From CBDDEH01 sp965226865 (GTDB lineage: Bacteria > Chloroflexota > Dehalococcoidia > Lucifugimonadales > JAGWBF01), in NCBI GenBank assembly GCA_965226865.1, contig CBDDEH010000002.1:1-64000 (forward strand): a DNA stretch of 64,000 nt, in the 5' to 3' direction. Position 1 is the first letter of the stretch; the number at the start of each line of letters is the position of its first letter. Made by a program: the position numbers and the translations under genes. The notes below the pieces were generated by a model. It did not search any database. It was not told the origin of the DNA and worked only from the letters and a program-made list of their open reading frames with translations. Below are positions 18,530 through 26,768 of this stretch, piece by piece.

Positions 18530-19169
18530 CTATTGCCATCCGACCCCAATATTCTGGATTAGGATAGGCGCCTGGGACCATGCGGAGGCCCAACTATCCG
18601 ACGCGTTGGAGTGGTCGGTCGAAAGTAACAATCGTCTGATGGAAGCATCCATTTCCCAAAAGCTAGGCGAGGTATACTTGGCACTAAACCGCTACTCCGA
18701 CTCCGAGCGATACCTTCTCCGTTCGCTGAAACTGATCAGCGGGTCTGGCAGTATCGTCGGCGAGCTAGCCTTGGTACCAAGTCTTTGTGAACTCTACCGT
18801 CGGACCAGCCGCCATACGAAAGCTAAGGAAACTCTGATACAGGCCCAGAAAACAATGGGTGAGGCAGCAGACTGGGGTGCTCTGCATGGCGATCTCCGAT
18901 TGGAAGAGGCCTTGGTCTCCGCTGCCCTCGGGAGCTGGGAGGATGGTGAAGAATTCTTTCAGACGGCGGTCCAAGCGTACCGAGAATTCGATCTCCCTTG
19001 GGACAAGGCCAGAGCATACTACGAATGGGCCCTTGTGTTGATGGGCGAAGAGCACGATGGATCTCGTGGCGACCAAGCACGTACTCTCCTGGGACAAGCG
19101 CTGGAGCTATGGGAACCCATGGGAGCATCCAGATACGCAGAACAGTGCCGAGCCATCCTAGCTGAATAA
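18530..19169 (+). pseudogene. C-terminal TPR-repeat fragment of a signalling protein
   Basis: About 210 residues of tetratricopeptide-type helical repeats (LGEVYLALNRYSDSERYLLRSLKLI, AYREFDLPWDKARAYYEWALVLM, ARTLLGQALELWEPMGASRYAEQCR). This C-terminus is typical of large AAA-ATPase/adenylate-cyclase or LuxR-type regulators with TPR tails. The 5' part is missing at the IS3 right end, so the gene is dead here. Which N-terminal domain it had cannot be told. Confidence 0.75.
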
Positions 19170-19225
19170 CTTCGTATCTACGCTGTCCTATCTAGAGGAC
19201 GCAACCAAAAAAGGGAAGAGTTATT

Positions 19226-19257
19226 TGGTGGAGGGGATGGGATTCGAATCCCCGCGC
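19226..19257 (-). other. tRNA/tmRNA 3'-end-like fragment
   Basis: Read on the minus strand the sequence has a T-arm-like GGGGATTCGAATCCC followed by CATCCCCTCCACCA, i.e. a possible acceptor strand ending in CCA. No matching D-arm, anticodon arm or 5' acceptor strand was found in the next 200 bases, and the T-stem pairs poorly. It could be a leftover attachment-site half of a tRNA or tmRNA gene. The rest of 19170-19436 has no gene. Confidence 0.3.
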
Positions 19258-19436
19258 TGTTTTACATAGTGGGGAACCTCCGGACATGGCAGTCCTTCGA
19301 AACACAAAACTTCTGGGGATTGTATAATTGAAACGCGCATCAAGTAGATAACCCCGACGAATGCACCCTTGGCGAACCGAAAGAGTTTTCGGAATGAGTT
19401 AGGCTAGGCTGCGCAATTATTTAAGAGGAGGGAAAC

Positions 19437-20096
19437 ATGTCACTGCGCATCAATGACACGGCACCAGATTTCACAGCGGAGACGAGTGAAGGGACGATCC
19501 ATTTCCACGAATGGATCGGCGAGGGCTACGCCATGCTCTTCTCACATCCAAAAGACTTCACGCCGGTGTGCGCGACTGAGCTCGGCTACGTGGCGAAGGT
19601 GAATCACGAGTTTGCGAAGCGGGGCTGCAAAGTGATCGGCCTCAGCGTTGATAAGGTCGAGGACCACAAGCGTTGGGCCAGCGACATCGAAGACCTTGCG
19701 GGGACCAAGCTCAACTTCCCAATCATTGCGGACGAGAATCTCGACGTGGCGAAACTGTACGACATGCTGCCGGCCGACTCGGGCAACACTTCCGAGGGCA
19801 GGACAGCGGTGGACAACCAGACGGTGCGCTCGGTGTTTCTGGTTGGTCCGGATAAAAAGATCAAGCTAACCTTGACCTACCCGATGAGCTCCGGTCGCAA
19901 CTTCGACGAGTTGCTACGGGTGCTCGATTCCGTCCGATTGACGGCGAAGCACAAGGTGGGGACGCCAGCGAATTGGCAGAAGGGCGAGGACGTGATCATC
20001 CTCCCAGCGGTCAACAACGAGGCAGCGAAGGAGTTGTTTCCCGCCGGCTGGGAAACCGTGAAGCCGTACCTGAGGAAGGTGAAGGACCCCAGCTAG
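19437..20096 (+). CDS. Peroxiredoxin, Prx6-like (1-Cys type)
   Basis: 219 aa, ATG after AAGAGGAGGGAAAC, an excellent ribosome site. The thioredoxin-fold peroxidase domain has the active-site FSHPKDFTPVCATEL with the peroxidatic Cys at residue 45, plus GLSVDKVEDH. The roughly 60-residue C-terminal extension typical of Prx6 follows (GTPANWQKGEDVIILPAV, LFPAGWETVKPYLRKV). It reduces H2O2 and organic peroxides in the cytoplasm. A second Cys at residue 64 is not at a canonical resolving position. Single gene, intact. Confidence 0.95.
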   Translation: MSLRINDTAPDFTAETSEGTIHFHEWIGEGYAMLFSHPKDFTPVCATELGYVAKVNHEFAKRGCKVIGLSVDKVEDHKRWASDIEDLAGTKLNFPIIADENLDVAKLYDMLPADSGNTSEGRTAVDNQTVRSVFLVGPDKKIKLTLTYPMSSGRNFDELLRVLDSVRLTAKHKVGTPANWQKGEDVIILPAVNNEAAKELFPAGWETVKPYLRKVKDPS

Positions 20097-20179
20097 CTCC
20101 CAGCGCCGAGTGTAGATATCGGCTACGCGTCGTGAGCCACCTGCATACCCCATCGGACTAACGGTATACTGGGTTGGTC

Positions 20180-22591
20180 ATGGACGCTCCCTCCGATAGA
20201 GACCTCGCGCCAAAGTCAGTCGATCTAAAAGAGAACGCATGGCGTCTGGTGGAGTTTCATCTGATCCGGGAGAAGCTGGCGGCCCACACCGCCTTTGCCC
20301 CCGCCAGAGAGCTGGCCTTGGAGCTGGCCCCCGGCTACGACGCCGCTTCGATCCAAGCCCGGCAACGAGAGACCACCGAAGCACGCCTGTTCCTGGAGCA
20401 AGGCTTGACCCTCGAGCTGTCCGGGGCTACGGACCCGCGTCCGGCCCTTCAGCGGGCCGCTTTGGGAGGCACCTTAACGGGCGAGGAGCTTCGAGGCGTA
20501 TCCAACACTCTGAAAGCTGGGCGCAAGGCCAGGACCGTCGTGATGCGCCAGAAGAACATGCCCGCTCTGGCGGTGTTGGCAAGGGACCTGCCTGTCCTGG
20601 AGGACGTTGAGACTCGTGTCTCCTCCGCCATCGGCAAGTCAGGAGATGTCCTCGACAACGCCACACCCAAGCTGAAGGAGATTCGTGAGGAGTCTCGCAC
20701 CGCCCACGAAAGACTGACCGCCTCTCTGGAACGCACTCTGAGGCGGCTGCAACGGCAGGAAGTCCTGCAGGAGCCCATCGTCACCCAGCGAAGCGGCAGG
20801 ATGGTGCTTTTGGTCAAGTCCGAGATGAGACAACGCCTGTCGGGCATAGTCCATGACGTTTCCGACAGCGGCGCCACCGTATTCGTCGAACCCATGACCG
20901 CCGTAGGGTTGGGCAACCGCTGGAGGGAACTGTCCCTGGCAGAGGAACGAGAGGTGGACCGTGTTCTCCGTTTCCTGTCAGAAGTGGTGGCAGAGCACTG
21001 CGACGAGCTACTTGGAGCCATAGAGCTTCTGGCACACCTGGACCTTGCCATCGCTAAAGCCAGATACTCCATCGCGACCGATGCCATCCAGCCGACAATC
21101 GTGGAAGCCGATCACCAATATGTTCATTTAACAGCCTCCCGCCATCCTCTGCTTAAGGGAGATGTGGTACCAATAACCATAACGTTAGGCGGAGATTGCC
21201 GGTTATTGGTGGTCACCGGCCCAAACGCCGGAGGTAAAACCGTCGCGCTCAAGACGGTGGGACTCCTCGTCCTCATGGCCCAGGCGGGACTTCACGTGCC
21301 TGCCGAGGAGGCATCATTGAGCCTGTTCGACGGCGTGTTCGCGGACATAGGAGACCAGCAAAGCATTCAGCGGTCACTCTCGACCTTCAGCTCCCACATC
21401 GAGAACCTGAAGTCCATCATGGACCAGGCAACCGGCAAGTCCCTGGTGCTGATCGACGAGCTTGGAGCCAGCACCGACCCCGAGGAGGGAGCGGCCCTGG
21501 CAAAGGCCATCCTTCGACGTTTTTCTCGCCAAGGTGTTACTCTGGTGGCCACAACTCACCAACGTGACGTCGCCGCCTTCGTCCAGGAGCAGCCTGGAAT
21601 GATGAACGCCAGCGTGGAGCTCGACCCCCAGGCCCTAGCCCCTACATACCTGCTCTCCCCCGGTCTGCCGGGAAGGAGCTATGCCCTCACCATTGCTTCC
21701 AAGCTGGGTCTGGATACGGCCACCGTCGAGGAGGCCCAGGCCCTGCTATCTCCGGCCCAGAAGGGTGCCGAGAGCCTCTTGAAAGAGCTGCAGGAGGAGA
21801 GGAATCTGGCAGTCCAAAAGCGGAGAGAGGCCGAAGAAACGATGGCCGAGGCCGGCCGACAGAGGCGGGAGCTTGACCAACAGCTTGCGAGTGTGGAGGA
21901 GACCAAGGCAGAGATGCTGGAGGAGGAGCGGACCCGGCTTCAGAAGAAGGCCGAGGATCTGGCCCAACGGCTGCGGGCGGCTGCGAAAGCCCTCGAAAGG
22001 CCCAGGATCAAACTCGAAAGACCCCCCGAAAAATCAGAAGTGAAATCGGAGCTGAAAGAGACACGGCTCGAGTTGAAAAAAGTCGAACAAGAGCTAAAGT
22101 CAGCGGACTGGCGGCCCGCACCCAGCAAGCTAAACGAGTGGATAAAGGAGCTCAAGTCAGGGGACTGGGTCCACCTGCGAGGAATTCCCCAACCCGTAGA
22201 GGTGATCACGCCTCCGGGGGATGGGGACTCGGCCGAGGTGCTGTTGGGCACGATGAGAGCCCACATGCCGGTGTCCCAGCTCGAACGTCTGGCCGACGTT
22301 CACACGCCGCGGGTTCCGGCGGGCACCGTATCCAGACCCCGAAAGCGGCAGGCGAATACCGAGCTGGACCTTCACGGCGTCAGGGTGGAAGAGGGGCTGG
22401 AACGGATCGACGAGTTCCTCAGCGACGCGACGGTAGACGGACTTTCATCGGTACGAATCGTGCACGGCGTCGGAACCGGAGCCCTCAGAAGCGCCGTTCG
22501 GGAACTGGTGGCCCATCACCCGCTGGTCAAGAGTTACAAAAAGGACGAAAATACCCTTAGCGACGGCGTAACGATCGTGGAGCTGGTGTAG
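20180..22591 (+). CDS. mutS2: Endonuclease MutS2
   Basis: About 803 aa from ATG 20180 (a TTG at 20174 in the same frame is a less likely start). Order: MutS-type helical core and clamp (residues 15-310), ATPase domain with Walker A TGPNAGGKTVAL near 345, Walker B LVLIDELGAST and the conserved THQRDVAAF, a long charged coiled coil (about 530-660), a KOW-like segment, and a C-terminal Smr nuclease domain (ELDLHGVRVEEGLERIDEFL, VRIVHGVGTGALRSAV). MutS2 does not do mismatch repair; it limits recombination and resolves collided ribosomes in characterised bacteria. All domains are present and the length is normal. Confidence 0.96.
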   Translation: MDAPSDRDLAPKSVDLKENAWRLVEFHLIREKLAAHTAFAPARELALELAPGYDAASIQARQRETTEARLFLEQGLTLELSGATDPRPALQRAALGGTLTGEELRGVSNTLKAGRKARTVVMRQKNMPALAVLARDLPVLEDVETRVSSAIGKSGDVLDNATPKLKEIREESRTAHERLTASLERTLRRLQRQEVLQEPIVTQRSGRMVLLVKSEMRQRLSGIVHDVSDSGATVFVEPMTAVGLGNRWRELSLAEEREVDRVLRFLSEVVAEHCDELLGAIELLAHLDLAIAKARYSIATDAIQPTIVEADHQYVHLTASRHPLLKGDVVPITITLGGDCRLLVVTGPNAGGKTVALKTVGLLVLMAQAGLHVPAEEASLSLFDGVFADIGDQQSIQRSLSTFSSHIENLKSIMDQATGKSLVLIDELGASTDPEEGAALAKAILRRFSRQGVTLVATTHQRDVAAFVQEQPGMMNASVELDPQALAPTYLLSPGLPGRSYALTIASKLGLDTATVEEAQALLSPAQKGAESLLKELQEERNLAVQKRREAEETMAEAGRQRRELDQQLASVEETKAEMLEEERTRLQKKAEDLAQRLRAAAKALERPRIKLERPPEKSEVKSELKETRLELKKVEQELKSADWRPAPSKLNEWIKELKSGDWVHLRGIPQPVEVITPPGDGDSAEVLLGTMRAHMPVSQLERLADVHTPRVPAGTVSRPRKRQANTELDLHGVRVEEGLERIDEFLSDATVDGLSSVRIVHGVGTGALRSAVRELVAHHPLVKSYKKDENTLSDGVTIVELV

Positions 22592-22671
22592 ATGAGATAC
22601 GCACCCTCCACCTTAACGACGCATCTAAACGGCCAGCAATCCAACTCAACACGGGAGGACTGCACAGCGCT

Positions 22672-24123
22672 ATGACGACACCCACAACCCGCAGGGTCAA
22701 GCAAGACGCCGATTACATCTTTCATGAACTGACCCGGAGCATCTGCCCCGAATGTAAGGCGGTGATCGACGCCCAGATAATCATCCGCAACAACAAGGTC
22801 TATATGAGGAAGCGCTGCCAGACCCATGGCTGGTTCGAGGGGCTGATTAGCTCGGACGCCGAGATGTATGTGGACTCCATCAAGTTCAACAAGCCCGGCA
22901 CCTTGCCCTTGCAATACACCACCGAGGTGAAGGATGGGTGCCCCCTGGACTGTGGTCTTTGCCCCGAACACAAGCAGCACATCTGCCTGGCGCTGATAGA
23001 GGTGAACACCGGCTGCAACCTGAACTGCCCCGTGTGCTTCGCGAACGCCGGGCCGGGCTACAGCCTAACTATGGAGCAGGTAGAAGGAATGCTGGACCGG
23101 TTCGTCGAGACCGAGGGTGACGCCGAGGTCGTGCAGTTCAGCGGCGGCGAGCCCACGATCCACCCCCGCATACTGGACATGGTGCAGGCTGCCAAGGACC
23201 GGGGCATCGGCCACGTGATGATCAACACCAACGGTGTTCGGATAGCAAAGGACGACCGGTTCGTGGCGGAGCTGGCCAAGCTGAAACCGGCGATTTATTT
23301 TCAATTCGACGGGCTAACCGACGAGACCTACAGGGCCATCCGGGGAGAAGACCTGCTGGAGAAGAAGCTGAAGGCCCTGGACCGGCTGGCCGAGGCCGAC
23401 CTCGACGTGGCCCTTGTGGCCGCCATCGAGAAGGACGTAAATGACCACGAGATCGGGGCCATTTTAAAGTTCGGGCTGGAGCACCCCGCTGTGAGGGGCG
23501 TCGTGTACCAGCCAGTGACCCACGTGGGACGCCACATCGAGTTCGACCCCATGAACCGCATGACCATTCCCGATGTGCTCCACGGCATCGTCGACCAGAC
23601 CGACCAGATGTTCACCCTCAAGGACTTCGTGCCGGTGCCCTGCTGTTTTCCAACCTGCCAGGTGAACTCCTACGTCCTCACGGATGGGGAGGAGGTGCTG
23701 CCTCTGCCCAGGTTCCTGGACGTGGACAAGTATCTGGACTACATAACCAACCGGGCCGTCCCCAAGGTACCGTCGGCGCCGGATGTCCAGAAGGCCTTGG
23801 AGGGTCTATGGTCCGCGTCCGCGGTGGCCGGGGCCGAGAAGACGGCCGGGCTGATCGCCGGGGCCTGTACAGACGATCGGGGGGCGTGTAACATCCCCCT
23901 GGCCCTGGGCGATAACCTGCGCCACCTGAAAAAGTACGTTTTCCAGATCGCCATCAAGGACTTCCTGGATGCCTACACCTTCAACGTGAAACAGGTTATG
24001 AAGTGCTGCGTGGCGGAGCTGGTTCCCGACGGGCGCGCCATACCCTTCTGCGCATACAACACGGTCGGGTACCGGGAGCAGGTGCGGGACAGCATGATGA
24101 AATCGGGAAGGACCGGTGGCTAG
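22672..24123 (+). CDS. Radical SAM protein of the MJ0619/Tes (tetraether synthase-like) type
   Basis: 483 aa. An N-terminal zinc-ribbon-like segment has SICPEC and KRCQTHGWF. It is followed by DGCPLDCGLCPEHKQHICL, an extra Cys-rich motif that marks this family, and then the radical SAM cluster motif in NTGCNLNCPVCFANAG (CxxxCxxC near residue 119). FSGGEPTIHP is the SAM-binding GGE region. Further C-terminal Cys (VPCCFPTCQVNSY, ACTDDRGACN, KCCVAEL) could bind additional clusters. Archaeal Tes of this family joins lipid tails to make tetraethers; many bacterial relatives are uncharacterised, so the product is unknown. Its TAG stop is immediately followed by the ATG of a methyltransferase, so they form an operon. 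Confidence 0.85.
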   Translation: MTTPTTRRVKQDADYIFHELTRSICPECKAVIDAQIIIRNNKVYMRKRCQTHGWFEGLISSDAEMYVDSIKFNKPGTLPLQYTTEVKDGCPLDCGLCPEHKQHICLALIEVNTGCNLNCPVCFANAGPGYSLTMEQVEGMLDRFVETEGDAEVVQFSGGEPTIHPRILDMVQAAKDRGIGHVMINTNGVRIAKDDRFVAELAKLKPAIYFQFDGLTDETYRAIRGEDLLEKKLKALDRLAEADLDVALVAAIEKDVNDHEIGAILKFGLEHPAVRGVVYQPVTHVGRHIEFDPMNRMTIPDVLHGIVDQTDQMFTLKDFVPVPCCFPTCQVNSYVLTDGEEVLPLPRFLDVDKYLDYITNRAVPKVPSAPDVQKALEGLWSASAVAGAEKTAGLIAGACTDDRGACNIPLALGDNLRHLKKYVFQIAIKDFLDAYTFNVKQVMKCCVAELVPDGRAIPFCAYNTVGYREQVRDSMMKSGRTGG

Positions 24124-24999
24124 ATGGACGAGAATACTTTGACCAACCCTACCAAGTGGGGTGCGCTCATCGGGCTGGGCGACCTTCCGGAAAACCCGTC
24201 GGGGCCCATCGAGCGCAAGGGCTGCTGCGCCGCTCTCTACGACACCCAGGCGGTCCGGATGCTGCTTGGCGACTCCCTGCACCCTGGCGGCCTGGCCCTG
24301 ACAAACCGCCTCGGCAAGCTGGTGAACATCAAGGCCGACGACATGGTGCTCGACTTGGCCTGCGGCTCGGGCGCCAGCGCCATGGCCATAGCCCGCGCCT
24401 TCCACTGCCGGGTCGTCGGGGTGGACCTGGGAGCCCAGAGCATAGCTGAGGCCGCCAGCACCGCTCGGAATAGCAGGGACGGCAAAAGGGTGGTCGGGTT
24501 CCTCAGAGGCGACGGGGAGCAGTTGCCGCTGGTAGGCGAGTCCTTCGACGCCGTGCTGTCCGAGTGCTCCATGAGCCTGTTCCCCGACAAAAAACGGGGC
24601 GTGGCCGAGGTGTCGCGGCTGCTTAGACCCGGAGGCAGGCTGGGCGTCAGCGACGTCACGGTGGAGCCGGGAACCCTTCCCGAAGAGCTGAACGGCATAT
24701 TGGGCCAGATACTATGTGTGGCGGACGCCCCACCGGTGGAGGGCTACCGAAAGCTGTTCAACGCCGACGGGCTGAGCCTCATCCATGAACAGGACTCTTC
24801 CGACTCGATACTGAAGCTGCTCGGTGAGATAGAGGGCAAGGTTGCGGCGATACGCATGCTACTGAGCTTTCAGGGCGACTCCGACGGCACAGCAGCCCTC
24901 CTGTTGCAGGGTCTTGAGCTGCTCGAAAAAGTCAAAGCCCTGGTCAACGAAGGCCGCATCGGCTACCGGCTCTTCGTAGCTGAGAAGTCCTCTAACTAA
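24124..24999 (+). CDS. Class I SAM-dependent methyltransferase
   Basis: 291 aa, starting directly after the radical SAM stop codon. The Rossmann core has DMVLDLACGSGASAMAIA (SAM-binding motif I), VVGVDLGAQSI, GDGEQLPLVGESFDAVLSECSMSLF and LRPGGRLGVSDVTV. An N-terminal segment with KGCCAALYD adds two Cys. The C-terminal roughly 60 residues (EIEGKVAAIRMLLSF, LLEKVKALVNEGRIGYRLFVAEK) are repeated as a fragment 1.7 kb downstream. Similar to ArsM/UbiE-type enzymes by fold. The substrate is likely linked to the partner radical SAM enzyme, but this is inference. Confidence 0.85.
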   Translation: MDENTLTNPTKWGALIGLGDLPENPSGPIERKGCCAALYDTQAVRMLLGDSLHPGGLALTNRLGKLVNIKADDMVLDLACGSGASAMAIARAFHCRVVGVDLGAQSIAEAASTARNSRDGKRVVGFLRGDGEQLPLVGESFDAVLSECSMSLFPDKKRGVAEVSRLLRPGGRLGVSDVTVEPGTLPEELNGILGQILCVADAPPVEGYRKLFNADGLSLIHEQDSSDSILKLLGEIEGKVAAIRMLLSFQGDSDGTAALLLQGLELLEKVKALVNEGRIGYRLFVAEKSSN

Positions 25000-25026
25000 C
25001 TGTTATCCCCGCTCATAGTGATCCTT
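24821..25026 (+). repeat. Methyltransferase 3'-end repeat, copy 1 (pair with 26531-26736)
   Basis: About 206 bp, covering the last 60 codons, the stop and 27 bp downstream, recurs at an offset of 1710 bp with roughly 9 substitutions. The two copies flank the 1.5-kb segment that holds the archaellin-like gene. Confidence 0.9.
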
Positions 25027-25250
25027 TGAAGAAGGACGAACCCATATTGCCGTTAGACCATCCTTAGAAACACCAGCGGGCTGTTCTCTAGGGCTCACCA
25101 AGCCAAAGCGGCTTAACAAAGCTGGCGGACACAACACCACGACGTGATATCCGTTCAGGTGGAAACTTGATCGGAACCCATTTGGTCGAAGAACCGAACG
25201 ACCCCCAAGAACTTGGAGAGGGATCTCCGTTGTTCCTTGAGGTGAATCTT

Positions 25251-25625
25251 CTACCAGAGTGAGTTGAAGACCGTAGCTGCCGGGACTCCACTTATCTTGC
25301 ACTTCCCAAGCCACGCGGCAAGGGCCGGGAAGTCCTGCCAGTTCGACATCGCCTGCTCGAAGTGATCGACAACACCCGCGTCACTCTCATAAATCTCGTC
25401 AAGAATGAAACAGGTATTTCCGGTTGGGGCGGAACTCTGGTCAAAGGGGTTCGAGAGCTCCTGCGCTTTGGACACGGTATACCGCAGAAGAGCCTTTTCT
25501 CCATCCCGGTGATGCGTGGCCACAATCCACGGAGCATGGCTCCCGAAGATCCGGTCCCCCTCGTCCACTTGATCCGGAGGGGCAACGATGACGTATGTAA
25601 GTTGAGTTTTGCCCTTGATCAACAA
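25251..25625 (-). CDS. Hypothetical protein, 124 aa
   Basis: A reading frame starting at TTG 25625 with soluble composition: YVIVAPPDQVDEGDRIFGSHAPWIVATHH, TCFILDEIYESDAGVVDHFEQAM, FPALAAWLGKCKISG. The DEIYES-to-DHFEQA spacing recalls small alpha/beta-barrel (ABM-like) proteins, but I cannot assign it. The start is weak (TTG, no clear ribosome site). It lies inside the segment flanked by the methyltransferase repeat. The surrounding 25027-25250 and 25626-25826 show no other gene. Confidence 0.45.
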   Translation of the reverse strand: MLIKGKTQLTYVIVAPPDQVDEGDRIFGSHAPWIVATHHRDGEKALLRYTVSKAQELSNPFDQSSAPTGNTCFILDEIYESDAGVVDHFEQAMSNWQDFPALAAWLGKCKISGVPAATVFNSLW

Positions 25626-25826
25626 GGAGAAGGGTGCTAGGAGCCTGGCTCGGGCTAGACAGTTCTTGGTGTATATAGTTAATGGAAGCTCAACCCCTGA
25701 GTTCCACCGGTGTTTCTGAGGTGGAATTCCAGTGTGAAGTATGTGTATTCCCTCTGCGGAGACAGGTGGGCAAGGTTCAGACTAAATATGATCGGTGTCG
25801 TTGCCGCCCAAGGCAGAGAGTAACTA

Positions 25827-26405
25827 ATGAGTAGTCGGGGACACAGGCTCAAAGAATCGGTATCCTGGGTAGGGGCATGCCAACGAGGCATCACCGGGCT
25901 TGAAACGGCCATCGTACTAATTGCATTTGTGGTGGTTTCGTCGGTCTTTGCCTTCGCAGCATTGTCCACAGGACTCTTCTCCAGCGTACCGCGGGCTTCG
26001 GACGAAGCCCGCGGTACGCTGGAGCTACGGGGCTCGGTAATCGCGCAGGCATTCCCCGGCCTAGGCGTCATCAATGACCTATACTTCCAGGTTGCCAACG
26101 CCGCCGGCGGTGAAGCTGTCGATCTCACCCCAGGCGAAACCCATATCCAGTACCTGGACGCAGATCAGACAATCGTACTGACAGATTTCACCACCGTAAC
26201 CGGTCTTGGAAACGCCGACAGTGACCAGTTGGTTGAGCCTGGTGAGATTTACGAAGTGCATGTAGGGTTCATTTTTACCTTGCTAAACCCCGATCTGACG
26301 AAAGACAAGCTGTTCCAACTCGAAGTGAAGCCCCCGAAGGGAGCTGTACTTCACATCGAACGCAGGACCCCAGTTGTCTTGGAAAGTTTCATGGACCTCG
26401 GTTAG
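25827..26405 (+). CDS. Archaellin-like (archaeal-type flagellin) protein
   Basis: 192 aa. The N-terminus has the class III signal peptide layout: a short charged leader, the processing site QRG followed by ITGLETAIVLIAFVVVSSVFAFAAL, which is the hydrophobic assembly helix of archaellins. After it come LSTGLFSS and ARGTLELRG, then a beta-rich domain (ETHIQYLDADQTIVLTDFT, VEPGEIYEVHVGF). Archaellin-type subunits are known from Chloroflexota. No other archaellum genes are in the window, so it may act as a surface filament or pilin-like subunit with a machinery encoded elsewhere. The segment between helix and domain is encoded by a 46-bp palindrome and looks altered. Start ATG 25827; no strong ribosome site seen. 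Confidence 0.75.
   Translation: MSSRGHRLKESVSWVGACQRGITGLETAIVLIAFVVVSSVFAFAALSTGLFSSVPRASDEARGTLELRGSVIAQAFPGLGVINDLYFQVANAAGGEAVDLTPGETHIQYLDADQTIVLTDFTTVTGLGNADSDQLVEPGEIYEVHVGFIFTLLNPDLTKDKLFQLEVKPPKGAVLHIERRTPVVLESFMDLG
25979..26024. repeat. 46-bp perfect palindrome inside the archaellin-like gene
   Basis: A 22-bp arm (25979-26000, beginning CTCCAGCGTACC) and its exact complement (26003-26024, ending GGTACGCTGGAG) with only two bases (GA) between them. In the reading frame it encodes SSVPRASDEARGTLE. Confidence 0.95.
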
Positions 26406-26530
26406 GCTTGTAGAGCGATATTCGAACCGGGTTTGCAAAGGCCCGGATCGACTTCGGCCCCAGGGCTCTCCGCGAAGCCCATCATTGATATTAACGTTTC
26501 TGTCCCTGACATTGCGGTGGTTAACTCATA

Positions 26531-26709
26531 TCGGGGAGATAGAGGGCAAGGTTGCGGCGATACGCATGCTACTGAGCTTTCAGGGCGACTCCGACGGCAC
26601 AGCAGCCCTCCTGTCGCAGGGTCTTGAGCTGCTAGAAAAAGTCAAAGCCCTGGTCAACGAAGGCCGCATAGGCTACCGGCTCTTCGTAGCGGAGAAGTCC
26701 TCTAACTAA
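26531..26709 (+). pseudogene. Orphan 3' fragment of the methyltransferase gene
   Basis: The second copy of the methyltransferase 3' end. About 57 residues (EIEGKVAAIRMLLSF to FVAEKSSN) are in an open frame without any SAM-binding motif. An ATG at 26374 in the same frame is accidental. The DNA copy extends to 26736. Not expected to encode a functional protein. Confidence 0.85.
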
Positions 26710-26768
26710 CCGTTATCCCCGCTTATGGTGATCCTTCCAATCTGTAAGGGCTCTCCCGCGCCCACGAT

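Noticed and set aside
19200..19436. A complete tmRNA gene on the minus strand
   Set aside because: Only a CCA-like 3' end is visible; no tag-peptide frame and no 5' acceptor strand, and the needed length would run into the peroxiredoxin gene.
20449..21087. 212-aa minus-strand ORF inside mutS2
   Set aside because: Low-complexity Ser/Arg shadow of a well-supported gene.
26374..26709. 111-aa gene starting at ATG 26374
   Set aside because: Only the repeated 3' end of the methyltransferase is protein-like; the first 50 residues are not.
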